DNA from: an uncultured Lutibacter sp.
GTDB lineage: Bacteria > Bacteroidota > Bacteroidia > Flavobacteriales > Flavobacteriaceae
Length of the DNA: 64,000 nt
Assembly (NCBI RefSeq): GCF_947493565.1
Contig: NZ_CANLRG010000005.1
Coordinates: forward strand, 1 to 64,000
Reading direction: 5' to 3'
Below are positions 27,157 through 36,544 of the stretch, piece by piece (the first letter of the stretch is position 1; each line of letters opens with the position of its first letter). The notes beneath the pieces were generated by a model. That model saw nothing but the letters and a program-made list of their open reading frames with translations. It had not been told where the DNA came from and searched no databases. The position numbers were made by a program, and so were the translations under genes.

Positions 27157-28047
27157 TTATAACTTATTAAAATATAGGCTCTTAACAATACCATCAGCTA
27201 AACCAATTTTAGGAACAAATATTTTTTTAGCGCCACTCCATTTCATTGCAAATAAGTATATTTTAGTAGCAGGAATAATTACATCGGCTCTATCCGGATT
27301 TAATCCTAATTCTGAAATACGTTCATCATACGTCATTTGTTTTAAGAAATGATATTGAGCTTTTAAATAAATATATGATAAAGGTTTTCCAAGTAACGTT
27401 CCGGAAAGTTTAAATATTTTATTGATATTTCCTCCAGAACCGATTAATGAAACTTTGGTTAAGTTTTGTGTATTTGCCTTAATCCATACTTCCATATTTT
27501 CCCAAATATCTTTGTTAGACTTGTTTTTATTTAATAAACGAACTGTTCCTAGCTTAAATGATTTTGAATTGATAATTTTTCCTTTTGAAAAAACCGTAAT
27601 TTCAGTACTACCCCCACCAACATCAACATAAACATACGACTTATCACTTTTTATGATATTGGTTAAATCTGTTGAAAAAATAATGGCAGCCTCTTTTTTA
27701 CCATCAATAATATCAATTTTAATTCCTGTATTATCTAAAATTTCAGTTACAACTTGAGTGCCATTTTTTGCTTCTCGCATTGCAGAAGTAGCACAAGCTT
27801 TATATTTTTGAATTCCATGAACTTCCATTAATAATTTAAAAGCCTCCATAGCTTTTAACATTCGATTTTTATTTTCTTCTGAAATAATGCCTTTAATAAA
27901 AGTATCGGCACCTAGACGTATTGGTACACGAACCAACGCTGATTTTTTAAAAATTGGAGTTTCATTTTTTTCAGTAATTACATTGGCAACTAATAAGCGT
28001 ATTGCATTTGAACCTATATCTATACCTGCAAGTTTTTCAATTTTCAT
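27157..28047 (-). CDS. ppx: Ppx/GppA family exopolyphosphatase
   Basis: A protein of 296 residues with the ASKHA phosphatase fold: AGIDIGSNAIRLLVANV (phosphate-1 loop) and YVDVGGGSTEI (phosphate-2 loop). It contains only the two-domain core of about 300 residues, without the extra C-terminal domains of E. coli Ppx, which fits short Ppx/GppA proteins acting on polyphosphate or pppGpp. The ATG at 28047 is used; an upstream TTG at 28053 is less likely. Last of a four-gene minus-strand run that begins with the symporter. Confidence 0.88.
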   Translation of the reverse strand: MKIEKLAGIDIGSNAIRLLVANVITEKNETPIFKKSALVRVPIRLGADTFIKGIISEENKNRMLKAMEAFKLLMEVHGIQKYKACATSAMREAKNGTQVVTEILDNTGIKIDIIDGKKEAAIIFSTDLTNIIKSDKSYVYVDVGGGSTEITVFSKGKIINSKSFKLGTVRLLNKNKSNKDIWENMEVWIKANTQNLTKVSLIGSGGNINKIFKLSGTLLGKPLSYIYLKAQYHFLKQMTYDERISELGLNPDRADVIIPATKIYLFAMKWSGAKKIFVPKIGLADGIVKSLYFNKL

Positions 28048-28058
28048 TTGCAATTATT

Positions 28059-28547
28059 TTATTTATAATGTTTTGGGAATTCTGTTAAAAAAGTAGTTCC
28101 GTTTTTAATGTTTTTCCAATGATTTGTTGTGAATTTAATTCCAATAACCCCACAGGTTGGTACGTGATCAAGAAATATACTTCCAAATTTATTTACAAAA
28201 TCGCTAATACCGTGATCGTGACTAAAAATAATGGCAGAATCGAACCCGTCATCTAAAGCTTTTACAGTTTTAATTAAGTAACCATCGCTAAAATTGTAAA
28301 GTGATTTACTTATTTTAAGATTTGTTAAAGGGTAGTTGAAAGTATAGCTAAAAATCATTGCAGTATGCAAGGCTCTGTTAGCACAACTTGAAATGAAAAC
28401 ATCGGGAGTGGCAACTTTTTTTGTCAATACATTTGAGACTAAGTAAGCATCATTAATTCCTCTTTTTTTTAAAGGACGGTCAATATCTTTAATTCCTTCA
28501 TAATTCCAAGATGATTTTGCGTGACGTACTATGTAAAGTGTTTTCAT
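28059..28547 (-). CDS. SixA-like histidine phosphatase
   Basis: A protein of 162 residues of the histidine phosphatase superfamily. The catalytic RHAKSSW motif (8-14) and the downstream FSHDHGI, which contains the second catalytic His, define it. SixA-type enzymes dephosphorylate phosphohistidine proteins; the actual target here is unknown. The start at MKTLYIVRHAK (28547) is chosen over an in-frame codon seven residues earlier. Only 11 bp separate it from ppx. Confidence 0.85.
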   Translation of the reverse strand: MKTLYIVRHAKSSWNYEGIKDIDRPLKKRGINDAYLVSNVLTKKVATPDVFISSCANRALHTAMIFSYTFNYPLTNLKISKSLYNFSDGYLIKTVKALDDGFDSAIIFSHDHGISDFVNKFGSIFLDHVPTCGVIGIKFTTNHWKNIKNGTTFLTEFPKHYK

Positions 28548-28580
28548 TTGGTGTTGGTTGAGGTTCAAATATATAAAAAA

Positions 28581-29228
28581 TCAAGGAGCTAATCTGTCAA
28601 TTTTCCAATCAAAATCTTCTTGAAGTTTGTATCTAATCCTGTCGTGCATTCTATTGGGTCTTCCTTGCCAAAACTCAATACTTATAGGTTTTACAATGTA
28701 ACCGCCCCAATGTTTAGGTCTTGGAATTTCTTTATTCTGAAATTTTTTTTCAAACGAAGCCAAACGCTCATCTAAATAGTTACGTGATGGTACGGGTTCA
28801 CTTTGGTCAGAAGCCCAAGCACCTAATTTACTTCCATCTGGTCTAGATTCAAAATAACCATCGGATAAGTTTTTCGATATTTTTTCAGCTTTTCCTTTGA
28901 TGATCACTTGTCGTTCAATATTGTGCCAAAAAAAAGAGAGGCAAACATTTGGGTTTTTATCAATAGCTTTTCCTTTTTCACTGTTATAGTTGGTGTAAAA
29001 AATGAAGCCTTCCCACGTATATTTTTTTAAAAGCACCACTCTGTTTTTGGGGTAACCATCACTACCAATGGTTGAAATTGTCATAGCATTTGCTTCAGTA
29101 TCTCCACCAAATTGTTCCACCTCATAAAACCATTTTTGAAATAATTCCATTGGATTGTCAGAAACTTCCTTTTTAGAAAGTTCACTTTTTTGATACACTC
29201 TACGGTAGTTGCTTAAATCCTTTTCCAT
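28581..29228 (-). CDS. pdxH: Pyridoxamine 5'-phosphate oxidase
   Basis: A 215-residue FMN enzyme oxidising pyridoxine or pyridoxamine 5'-phosphate to PLP. FMN- and substrate-binding sequences RVVLLKKY, YNSEKGKAI, FFWHNIERQVIIKGKAEKI and the C-terminal FWQGRPNRMHDRIRY are all conserved, ending in the typical RLAP. It uses oxygen, and is placed in the run symporter-pdxH-sixA-ppx. Confidence 0.96.
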   Translation of the reverse strand: MEKDLSNYRRVYQKSELSKKEVSDNPMELFQKWFYEVEQFGGDTEANAMTISTIGSDGYPKNRVVLLKKYTWEGFIFYTNYNSEKGKAIDKNPNVCLSFFWHNIERQVIIKGKAEKISKNLSDGYFESRPDGSKLGAWASDQSEPVPSRNYLDERLASFEKKFQNKEIPRPKHWGGYIVKPISIEFWQGRPNRMHDRIRYKLQEDFDWKIDRLAP

Positions 29229-29257
29229 GCCACAAAAATATAAAATCTTTTAGTACC

Positions 29258-30718
29258 TTAATTTCTTTTTTTTATTAAAAGTAACCCTAAAAATGTAAGC
29301 AATCCGTTTATAATTAAAAGTTCGTACCCAAAAACATAGCCGTTAAACCATAGTTTAGAATTGTCATTTATTAGGTAAGTTATTAAAACTGAAAGTATAC
29401 CCACAATCCATACGTACTTATCTTTTATGGTAATTTTAGTGAAAATACCAAGGGCAAATAGTCCTAATAACGGACCATAAGTGTAAGATACTACTTGTAA
29501 TAAGCTGCTAATCACATTATCTTTTAATATATATTTAAAAATTATAATGACTATAACTAATAATACCGAGATGCCAACATGTACTTTTTTTCTAAGTTTT
29601 TTTTGTTTGGATTTTTCTTTATTTTGAATGTCTAAGAAATCGATACAGTACGAAGTAGTTAAAGAGGTTAAAGCGCTATCAGCACTTGAATAAGCTGCAG
29701 CAATTAAACCTAAAATAAATATACTTCCAATGGCAATACCTAAATTATTATTTAAAGCAATTTCAGGAAATAATAAATCGGTTTTAACAACATCATCAAT
29801 TTTAGGAATTTGAATTCCAAATTTTTCTGCATAAATAAATAACAATGCTCCTAAAACTAAAAAAATAAAATTGACCAATATTAATACAAATCCTAATGAA
29901 ATTACATTCCATTGAGATTCTTTGGTGTTTTTACATGTTAAGTTTTTTTGCATCATATCTTGGTCTAAGCCTGTCATTGCAATAGCAATAAACATTCCTC
30001 CTAAAAATGATTTGATTAAATGTTTTTTATCGTTAAAATCATTAGTAAATAAAAATTGACTGTATTTATTAAATTCTTCAGAAGAAAAGAAATCTGAAAC
30101 AGACCAATTTAACCTGTTCAAAAGAATGTAGATTGTAGCTATTACAGCGAAAATCATAAAAAATGTTTGTAAAGTATCTGTCCAAACTATAGTTTTAATT
30201 CCTCCTTTATAAGTGTAAACCCAAATTAATAAAATGGAAATAATTACGGTAAGTTCAAAAGGTATTTTTAAAGCATCAAAAACAAAATATTGCAATACAG
30301 AAGCCACTAAAAATAATCTAAACGAAGCTATTAAAACTCTAGAAATAAAAAAGAAGAAAGCTCCTGTTTTGTGAGTTATTGGCCCAAAACGCTGTTTTAA
30401 AAACTCATAAATTGAAGTAATGTTTAATTTGTAATAGAGTGGAATTAATACATAGGCAATAACTAAATATCCAAACAAATACCCAATTACAATTTGCATA
30501 TAACTAAACTGAGAGCTTTGAACCCAGCCTGGAATTGAAATAAATGTGACTCCAGAGAGTGAAGCACCAATCATTCCAAAAGCAACAAGATACCAGTTTG
30601 ATTTTTTATTGGCTCTAAAAAAAGTTTCGTTACTATCATTTTCACCTGTAAAATATGCAATTAGTAATAACACTAAAAAATAGACTGTTATTAATGATAA
30701 AATATAAATGGGTTGCAT
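29258..30718 (-). CDS. Sodium:solute symporter family protein
   Basis: A 486-residue SSS-family transporter with about 13 membrane helices. The [16 protein letters not shown] block and the conserved [13 protein letters not shown] and [21 protein letters not shown] segments are typical of the family. Substrate cannot be told from sequence. First gene of the operon leading into pdxH, divergent from recR with a 77-bp gap. Confidence 0.88.
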   Translation of the reverse strand: MQPIYILSLITVYFLVLLLIAYFTGENDSNETFFRANKKSNWYLVAFGMIGASLSGVTFISIPGWVQSSQFSYMQIVIGYLFGYLVIAYVLIPLYYKLNITSIYEFLKQRFGPITHKTGAFFFFISRVLIASFRLFLVASVLQYFVFDALKIPFELTVIISILLIWVYTYKGGIKTIVWTDTLQTFFMIFAVIATIYILLNRLNWSVSDFFSSEEFNKYSQFLFTNDFNDKKHLIKSFLGGMFIAIAMTGLDQDMMQKNLTCKNTKESQWNVISLGFVLILVNFIFLVLGALLFIYAEKFGIQIPKIDDVVKTDLLFPEIALNNNLGIAIGSIFILGLIAAAYSSADSALTSLTTSYCIDFLDIQNKEKSKQKKLRKKVHVGISVLLVIVIIIFKYILKDNVISSLLQVVSYTYGPLLGLFALGIFTKITIKDKYVWIVGILSVLITYLINDNSKLWFNGYVFGYELLIINGLLTFLGLLLIKKRN

Positions 30719-30759
30719 CTATTAATTTTGAATTTATAAAGAACAAAGAAACTAAAATT

Positions 30760-30791
30760 ATTGAGAATTTCATTTCCTAATTGTACATTTG
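30760..30791 (+). promoter_or_regulatory. Promoter of recR
   Basis: ATTG (30760-30763), 20 bp, then TACATTTG (30784-30791). The predicted transcription start lies at about the ATG (30796), so the message may be nearly leaderless. Confidence 0.65.
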
Positions 30792-30795
30792 CTGC

Positions 30796-31407
30796 ATGAA
30801 TTTTTCATCTAAACTTTTAGAGAATGCAGTAAATGAAGTGTCTCAATTACCTGGAATTGGTAAAAGAACTGCGCTTCGTTTGGTATTGCACTTATTAAAA
30901 CAACCCGCTTCGCAAACACATCAATTGTCGGCATCTTTAAATAATTTGGTAAATGATATAAAGCTATGTAAAAAATGTCATAATATTTCTGATGTTGAGA
31001 TTTGTGAAATTTGTGCAAATCCATCAAGAAATTCTGAAATTATATGTGTGGTGGAAGATGTGCGAGATGTAATGGCTATTGAAAACACTTCTCAATTTAA
31101 AGGATTATACCATGTTTTAGGTGGTAAAATTTCACCAATAGAAGGTATTGGACCACAAAATTTAACCATTGATAGTTTAATTGAAAAGGTGAAAGAAGGT
31201 TTGGTTAAGGAAGTTATTTTTGCCTTAAGTTCTACGATTGAAGGGGATACTACTAATTTTTATATTTATAAACAATTAGAAAAGCTGGCGGTAAAAACAT
31301 CGACTATTGCGAGAGGAATTGCAGTAGGTGATGAGCTTGAATATGCTGATGAAGTTACTTTAGGTAGAAGTATCGTCAATAGAATTCCGTTTGAAAATTC
31401 TTTGTAA
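30796..31407 (+). CDS. recR: Recombination mediator protein RecR
   Basis: A protein of 203 residues: N-terminal helix-hairpin-helix ([12 protein letters not shown]), a C4 zinc finger (Cys58, 61, 70, 73) and a Toprim domain ([13 protein letters not shown]), then a C-terminal Walker-B-like GRSI region. RecR with RecO loads RecA at gaps. The ATG at 30796 is preferred to an in-frame TTG at 30781 because the latter falls within the -7 box. Confidence 0.95.
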   Translation: MNFSSKLLENAVNEVSQLPGIGKRTALRLVLHLLKQPASQTHQLSASLNNLVNDIKLCKKCHNISDVEICEICANPSRNSEIICVVEDVRDVMAIENTSQFKGLYHVLGGKISPIEGIGPQNLTIDSLIEKVKEGLVKEVIFALSSTIEGDTTNFYIYKQLEKLAVKTSTIARGIAVGDELEYADEVTLGRSIVNRIPFENSL

Positions 31408-31421
31408 TTTCCAAACGGAAT
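31384..31421 (+). terminator. Hairpin spanning the recR stop codon
   Basis: ATTCCGTTTG (31384-31393) pairs with CAAACGGAAT (31412-31421), with further inner pairing. No T-run follows, so it may stabilise the 3' end more than terminate transcription. Confidence 0.5.
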
Positions 31422-31444
31422 CGTTCAACTAAATATTTAAAGAA

Positions 31445-31480
31445 AGAAATTTACAATAAATAAATTTCTAATTTTTTTCA
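31445..31480. terminator. Weak terminator between recR and the acyl-CoA synthetase gene
   Basis: AGAAATTTA (31445-31453) pairs with TAAATTTCT (31461-31469), followed by AATTTTTTT. It overlaps the stop of the minus-strand gene. Confidence 0.5.
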
Positions 31481-33528
31481 ATTCTAATTCTAGCATCTAC
31501 TGCAAATATTTCTTCAGAGGTTCCTAAAAGAGGGTTTAAATCCAATTCAGCAATTTCAGGAGCAACGTCAACCAAATTTGAAATTTTTTCAATTATTTCT
31601 GCAAATTGATGTTCATTTATTCCTTTTTGGTTTCTAATGCCTTGTATTATTTTATAGGATTTTAAATTACGAATCATTTCTAAGGCTTCATTTTTTGAAA
31701 CTGGAGTTAGAGCAGCTTGAGTATCTTTTAATACTTCAATATAAATACCTCCTAAACCACATAAAACTAAATGTCCAAATTTATCTTCTTTTTTTGCGCC
31801 AATAAATAATTCAATTCCTTTCTTCATTGGTTGAATTAATACTGAAGTTGCACCTTTAATTTTCATGATAACATCGAATGATGCTGCTAATTTTTCTTCA
31901 GAAGTAATATTTAAAATAATACCACCCACATCACTTTTATGAACAGGACCAACTACTTTTAAAACAACTGGAAATCCCATTTTTTTGGCAGCTTTTAAAC
32001 AGGTTTCTTTAGTAGTACAAACCGCTTCATCTACCATAGGAATTTCAGCATACAATAACAATTGTTTTACCTGTTGAGGTTGTAAATAGCCATTTTTAGA
32101 ATTCTCAATAATGGTTCTAATTTTTTCTGAATTAATAGGTGTTGTTTTTTCTTTAATAGTTATTGGTTTTACTGTATGTACAACTTTCCCCAAGGCATTT
32201 CCAAACAACACTTCATCAGGAAAATTGATATTTCCTTTTGAAATAAAATAATCAATTTCATTTTTAACATTTACTACAGATGGTAAAATTGGAAAAATTG
32301 GTTTTTTACATGTTTGTATTTTTTTATGAAGTACCTCATAAACATCATACACTTCAAATAAACCAGGGCTTCCAAAGATAACTACCATTGCATCAATTTC
32401 ATCAAATTTATGCTCGCAATAATCTATAATTGTTTCTAATTGTTCAGCATTTCCTGTTGCTAAAAAATCAATGGGATTAGAAACTGATGAACCTAGATAT
32501 AATTTCTCAAGTAATGCTTTACTTTTTTTGCTTTTAATTTCTGGAACATTTAATCCATTTTTTGAAAGCGCGTCGGTTAACATTACTGCAGGACCGCCAG
32601 CGTGTGTAATAATAGCAATATTTTTTCCGTTTAATTCAGCATGCATAAAAATAGAAGCAACAGTAATTAGCTCATTTCTGCCATAACAACGAACGATACC
32701 GGCTTTTTTAAATAATGCATCTACTGCTATATCAGAATTTGCTAAAGCACCCGTATGTGAACTTGCAGCTCTACTTCCTGCGGTAGAGCTTCCTGCTTTT
32801 ATTGCTGCAATTTTACATCCTTTTTGTATTAGTGAAGTTGCGTGTTTTAATAGTTTTTTAGGATTGTTTATACTTTCAATATATAGCAATTTAACTTTAG
32901 AGCTTGTGGTTTTATCAAATGTCTCATCCAAATGTTCCAATACTTCTTCAACGCCAATTTGAGCTGAATTTCCAACAGAATATACGCTTGAAAATGTTAA
33001 TCCGGTTGCCATTGCAGCTTCAATAATAAACACAGCTGTTGCTCCAGATCCTGAAATAAAATCAACACCTTTAGAGTCTAATTTTGGAATTGGAGTGGTA
33101 AACACTCCAGTATAATTTTGATTAATTAAGCCAATATTATTAGGTCCTAATAAAGTGCCACCTACAGCATTAATTTCATCAACTATAGCTTGTTCTAATT
33201 TTTTTCCTTCGTTATCTTTTTCGCTAAAACCAGCTGAAAAAATAATAAAACCTTTGGTGTTTTTTTCTTTGACTAAAATTTTAATTGTTTCTAATGTAAA
33301 TTTAGCTGCAATAGCAATTATAGCGACATCAACAGAAGGAATATTTTTAATATTCTGAAAACACTTTATATCTTGAACTTCAGTTTCTTTAGGGTTTACG
33401 GCATAGATTTCACCTTTAAAATTGTGATCTAATAGATTTTTTAAAACCCGCCCTCCTGGAGTTTGAACGTTATTTGAAGCCCCAACAACTACAATACTTT
33501 TAGGGTTGATTAATTTTTGATGTAACAT
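31468..33528 (-). CDS. Acetate/acyl-CoA ligase (ADP-forming), fused alpha-beta subunits
   Basis: A 686-residue protein converting acyl-CoA, ADP and phosphate to the free acid, CoA and ATP. Order: CoA-binding domain (1-125, SIVVVGASNN), succinyl-CoA-ligase-like domains (about 150-440) with the phosphohistidine His258 in SSHTGALANSD, and a C-terminal ATP-grasp domain (about 465-686, GFPVVLKVVGPVHKSDVGGI). Fusion of alpha and beta chains is common in bacteria. It follows iorB by 12 bp, so its likely substrates are aryl- or branched-acyl-CoAs made by IorAB, conserving energy as ATP. Confidence 0.92.
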   Translation of the reverse strand: MLHQKLINPKSIVVVGASNNVQTPGGRVLKNLLDHNFKGEIYAVNPKETEVQDIKCFQNIKNIPSVDVAIIAIAAKFTLETIKILVKEKNTKGFIIFSAGFSEKDNEGKKLEQAIVDEINAVGGTLLGPNNIGLINQNYTGVFTTPIPKLDSKGVDFISGSGATAVFIIEAAMATGLTFSSVYSVGNSAQIGVEEVLEHLDETFDKTTSSKVKLLYIESINNPKKLLKHATSLIQKGCKIAAIKAGSSTAGSRAASSHTGALANSDIAVDALFKKAGIVRCYGRNELITVASIFMHAELNGKNIAIITHAGGPAVMLTDALSKNGLNVPEIKSKKSKALLEKLYLGSSVSNPIDFLATGNAEQLETIIDYCEHKFDEIDAMVVIFGSPGLFEVYDVYEVLHKKIQTCKKPIFPILPSVVNVKNEIDYFISKGNINFPDEVLFGNALGKVVHTVKPITIKEKTTPINSEKIRTIIENSKNGYLQPQQVKQLLLYAEIPMVDEAVCTTKETCLKAAKKMGFPVVLKVVGPVHKSDVGGIILNITSEEKLAASFDVIMKIKGATSVLIQPMKKGIELFIGAKKEDKFGHLVLCGLGGIYIEVLKDTQAALTPVSKNEALEMIRNLKSYKIIQGIRNQKGINEHQFAEIIEKISNLVDVAPEIAELDLNPLLGTSEEIFAVDARIRIEKN

Positions 33529-33540
33529 TTAATTATAATT

Positions 33541-34125
33541 TTAAGAAACAATTTCAGCGGCAACTTCTTTTCCTTTTTCAAAAGCTTCTAAATTTTTATT
33601 AACAATGCGCTCTCCTTTTCTTTCAAAAAGCGTTTGTATTGCTTTTTTTAAACTTTCATCAGTTAATGGTAATAGAGCAGAAGCAGCACCTAATAAAACA
33701 ATATTTGTTGCTCTAGAATTTCCTAAATCTTTTGCTATTTTTTTAGCATCTAATAAAATGCTATTGGGTTGCGATTTAATTTCGGTATATAATGCATCCA
33801 TTTCAGGGTAATTGGTAATGTTTACAAACGGATTTGAATCTGTAACTAAATGCCCACCTTCTTTTAAGTAAGGTAAATAACGCAATAGTTCCATTGGTTC
33901 TACCGAAATAATCATGTCTGCTTTTCCTTGTGGAATTAAATCTGAAAATATTTCTTTGTCTGAAATACGAACATGGCTTTGAACTGCTCCACCACGTTGG
34001 CTCATTCCATGTACTTCAGATTGTTTAATGTTTAAATTGCAGTCTAACGCCGCAGTATCTAGAACAGCAGCTATTGTTAAAATACCTTGTCCGCCAACAC
34101 CTGCTAATATAATATTTGTTTTCAT
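33541..34125 (-). CDS. iorB: Indolepyruvate:ferredoxin oxidoreductase beta subunit
   Basis: A 194-residue gamma-type 2-oxoacid oxidoreductase domain. The N-terminal GVGGQGILTIAAVLD and SEVHGMSQRGGAVQSHVRI are the CoA- and partner-binding signatures. Together with IorA it oxidatively decarboxylates arylpyruvates to aryl-acetyl-CoA. Translation follows iorA after 10 bp. Confidence 0.92.
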   Translation of the reverse strand: MKTNIILAGVGGQGILTIAAVLDTAALDCNLNIKQSEVHGMSQRGGAVQSHVRISDKEIFSDLIPQGKADMIISVEPMELLRYLPYLKEGGHLVTDSNPFVNITNYPEMDALYTEIKSQPNSILLDAKKIAKDLGNSRATNIVLLGAASALLPLTDESLKKAIQTLFERKGERIVNKNLEAFEKGKEVAAEIVS

Positions 34126-34135
34126 TTGTTTAAAT

Positions 34136-35752
34136 TTAGTTTAGTGTTACCTTTTTAAGTTCTTTTAATTTGTCTTTTTTTTCTTTTGGTAACTGAACGC
34201 AAGGTCTTTGTGATATAATTACAGAAACTCCTTTATAATTTATTTCGTCTCTAATTAAATTAATATTTTCATCTAAATTTTTGTGAAGGGGAGTAATTAT
34301 TTTTAAATGTTCTTCATCAACACCTAAACCTTTACAAATACTAATCAATCTTCCTGAAGCAGAAGAGTCTTGAGCACCTGTCATAGCTATAGCAGAATTG
34401 TCTGAAATTATTACCGTAATTTGGGTGTTTTCAATAACCGCGTCAAGTAAGCCAGTCATTCCAGAATGTGTAAAAGTTGAATCTCCAATAATAGCAATAG
34501 AAGGGTGTACACCTGCGTCAGCAGCACCTTTGGCCATTGTTATTGAAGCGCCCATATCAATCAAAGTGTTAATGCTTTCATAAGGTTTTAGAACACCTAA
34601 GGCATAGCAACCAATATCTCCAAAAACTTGTTGGCTGCCCATTTCTTTTCCTAAAGCGTTCACCGCATCAAATAAATCTCTATGACCACAACCAACGCAT
34701 AATTCAGGAGGTCTTCCTGCAACTACTTTTGGAACAGTTTCATTTATAACTACATCAAAACCTAATGCATTGGCTATGTTATCTGGGTTTAACTCTCCAA
34801 CTCGAGGAATATCACCACTTAATCTTCCAATTACTTTTCTGTTTTCACCTAAAAAGTCAGAAATGGCTTCTTCAATAAAAGGATAACCATCTTCTAAAAC
34901 TAGTATTTTTTTACAAGTGTTAAAAAGTTGTTTTACAGGTTTTTTTGGAATTGGGTATTGAGAAACTTTTAAAATAGGGTATGGACAATCTTCGCCTTCA
35001 AAATTTTCCATTAAGTAGTTATAAGCAATTCCTGAAGCAATAATTCCAATGGAGGTATTAGGACCTTTTTTGAATTCATTAAAATAGCTATTTTCTGAAG
35101 TTTCTAAGATATCGGACTGAATATCAACTAGATGTTTGTATCTACCTCTAGCATGCATTGGAATTAGTTGAAATTGTGTAGGGTTACTAGGTAGTTTTAA
35201 ATTTTTTTGAGGGGTTCTATTTCCAGTTTCAATACCTGCACGAGAGTGTGATAAACGTGTTACTAACCTAATTAAAACAGGAAGGCCTAAACTTTCCGAT
35301 AATTCGAAAGCATATTTAGTTATTTCGTAACATTCTTGTTGTGTAGAAGGCTCAAGTATTGGAATCATAGCAAATTTGCCATAATAACGAGAATCCTGTT
35401 CGTTTTGTGAAGAATGCATAGATGGATCATCGGCAACGACTACCACAAGTCCACCATTAATTCCTGAAACCGACATATTCATAAAAACATCAGCTGCCAC
35501 GTTTAAACCTACATGTTTCATAACTGTCATTGCTCTTTTTCCTGCATATGACATTCCTAAAGCAGCTTCCATAGCTGTTTTTTCATTCACAGACCATTTT
35601 GAATGGATTTTTAATTCTTTTGCTGTTTTTGAACGTTGTATATATTCTGTAATTTCTGTTGAAGGAGTTCCTGGATAAGCATACACACCTGAGATTCCTG
35701 CATCAATAGCTCCTTGTGCCAATGCTTCATTACCTAATAGAAGTTTTTTCAT
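34136..35752 (-). CDS. iorA: Indolepyruvate:ferredoxin oxidoreductase alpha subunit without ferredoxin domain
   Basis: A 538-residue subunit. The N-terminal pyrimidine-binding region (AYPGTPSTEITEYI) and the ThDP region (CVGCGHRDLFDAVN ... GDSTFTHSGMTGLLDA ... NSAIAMTG) are intact. Archaeal IorA continues with a C-terminal domain binding two [4Fe-4S] clusters; here the protein stops at about where it would begin (SQRPCVQL ... KKVTLN), so those clusters are absent. CVGCGH cysteines near ThDP remain. First gene of iorA-iorB-acd. A CRP/FNR-like dyad lies 68 bp upstream. Confidence 0.9.
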   Translation of the reverse strand: MKKLLLGNEALAQGAIDAGISGVYAYPGTPSTEITEYIQRSKTAKELKIHSKWSVNEKTAMEAALGMSYAGKRAMTVMKHVGLNVAADVFMNMSVSGINGGLVVVVADDPSMHSSQNEQDSRYYGKFAMIPILEPSTQQECYEITKYAFELSESLGLPVLIRLVTRLSHSRAGIETGNRTPQKNLKLPSNPTQFQLIPMHARGRYKHLVDIQSDILETSENSYFNEFKKGPNTSIGIIASGIAYNYLMENFEGEDCPYPILKVSQYPIPKKPVKQLFNTCKKILVLEDGYPFIEEAISDFLGENRKVIGRLSGDIPRVGELNPDNIANALGFDVVINETVPKVVAGRPPELCVGCGHRDLFDAVNALGKEMGSQQVFGDIGCYALGVLKPYESINTLIDMGASITMAKGAADAGVHPSIAIIGDSTFTHSGMTGLLDAVIENTQITVIISDNSAIAMTGAQDSSASGRLISICKGLGVDEEHLKIITPLHKNLDENINLIRDEINYKGVSVIISQRPCVQLPKEKKDKLKELKKVTLN

Positions 35753-35790
35753 AAAATATTGATTGATAAATTATTTTATTTATAATGCAA

Positions 35791-35798
35791 TAAAATTA
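35791..35798 (-). promoter_or_regulatory. Possible -7 element of the iorAB-acd operon
   Basis: Minus-strand TAATTTTA (TAnnTTTA, one mismatch to consensus), 39 bp before the iorA ATG. Its centre is exactly 33 bp from the centre of the dyad at 35820-35835. AT-rich DNA makes the box itself weak evidence. Confidence 0.45.
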
Positions 35799-35819
35799 CG
35801 AAAAGGTTTTCGAGTGAAT

Positions 35820-35835
35820 TATGATTTTAGTCATA
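35820..35835 (-). promoter_or_regulatory. CRP/FNR-like dyad upstream of iorA (site 1)
   Basis: Minus strand reads TATGAC-TAAA-ATCATA, matching TATGAC-N4-ATCATA shared with two other sites in the window. The core TGAC-N4-ATCA fits the CRP/FNR superfamily pattern. It would be centred near -41 of the predicted promoter, the class II activator position. Confidence 0.65.
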
Positions 35836-35987
35836 TTGTAACTTGTAACGCATTGAAAAATAATATGTTATAAATTCAATAAACTGGAAGGTAATTTGAG
35901 TAGTTTTTAATAATTATTATGAAAATCTTAAAATATGGTACTAAATTCTTTTAAAGTTTAAAGAAATAATAATTTAGATAGTGTTAT

Positions 35988-36539
35988 TTATTCTTTTTCC
36001 CAGCTATTTTTAGAGCGTATGTTTTTATACAATTTAATACCTAACATTAATAAAATTGAAAAACCAATTATTCCAACTGTACCAAAAACCCATCCTAAAG
36101 AATTTTTTAAAACCACTAAAAAAACACAAGCAAATAAAATAATTGTAGCTACTTCGTTCCAAATTCTAAGAAATGTGGAAGAGTATTTTAAATTGTTGTT
36201 TTTAATTTGATTGTACATAACTTGGCAGCTGCCATGATATATAAATAGCAACGCAACAAATGCAAGTTTAATTTGCATCCAACTTTGTTGTAGCCAAGAT
36301 GGTTGTAGTACAAGTAGTGTAATTGCAAATATGGTTGCTAAAACTGCAGAGGGCCAAGTTATGATATACCATAGTCTTTTAATCATTAGCTGATATTGTT
36401 TTACCAAGATTGTTTTTTCTATTTCGGTTTTTTCTTCAGCCTCCTTATAATATATAAATAGTCTTATGATGTAGAATAAACCAGCAAACCAAGTAGTGAT
36501 AAAAATAATATGAAGCGATTTTACATATAAATATTCCAT
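35988..36539 (-). CDS. hemJ: Protoporphyrinogen oxidase HemJ
   Basis: An integral membrane protein of 183 residues (UPF0093/CopD-like) oxidising protoporphyrinogen IX without direct oxygen use. Functionally important His10 (LHIIFITTWF) and Lys91 (MQIKLAF) are present, along with about five membrane helices. The start MEYLYVKSLH at 36539 is the usual family start; the TTG 6 codons upstream would overlap hemH. It follows hemH by 5 bp. Confidence 0.88.
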   Translation of the reverse strand: MEYLYVKSLHIIFITTWFAGLFYIIRLFIYYKEAEEKTEIEKTILVKQYQLMIKRLWYIITWPSAVLATIFAITLLVLQPSWLQQSWMQIKLAFVALLFIYHGSCQVMYNQIKNNNLKYSSTFLRIWNEVATIILFACVFLVVLKNSLGWVFGTVGIIGFSILLMLGIKLYKNIRSKNSWEKE

Positions 36540-36544
36540 AAAAT

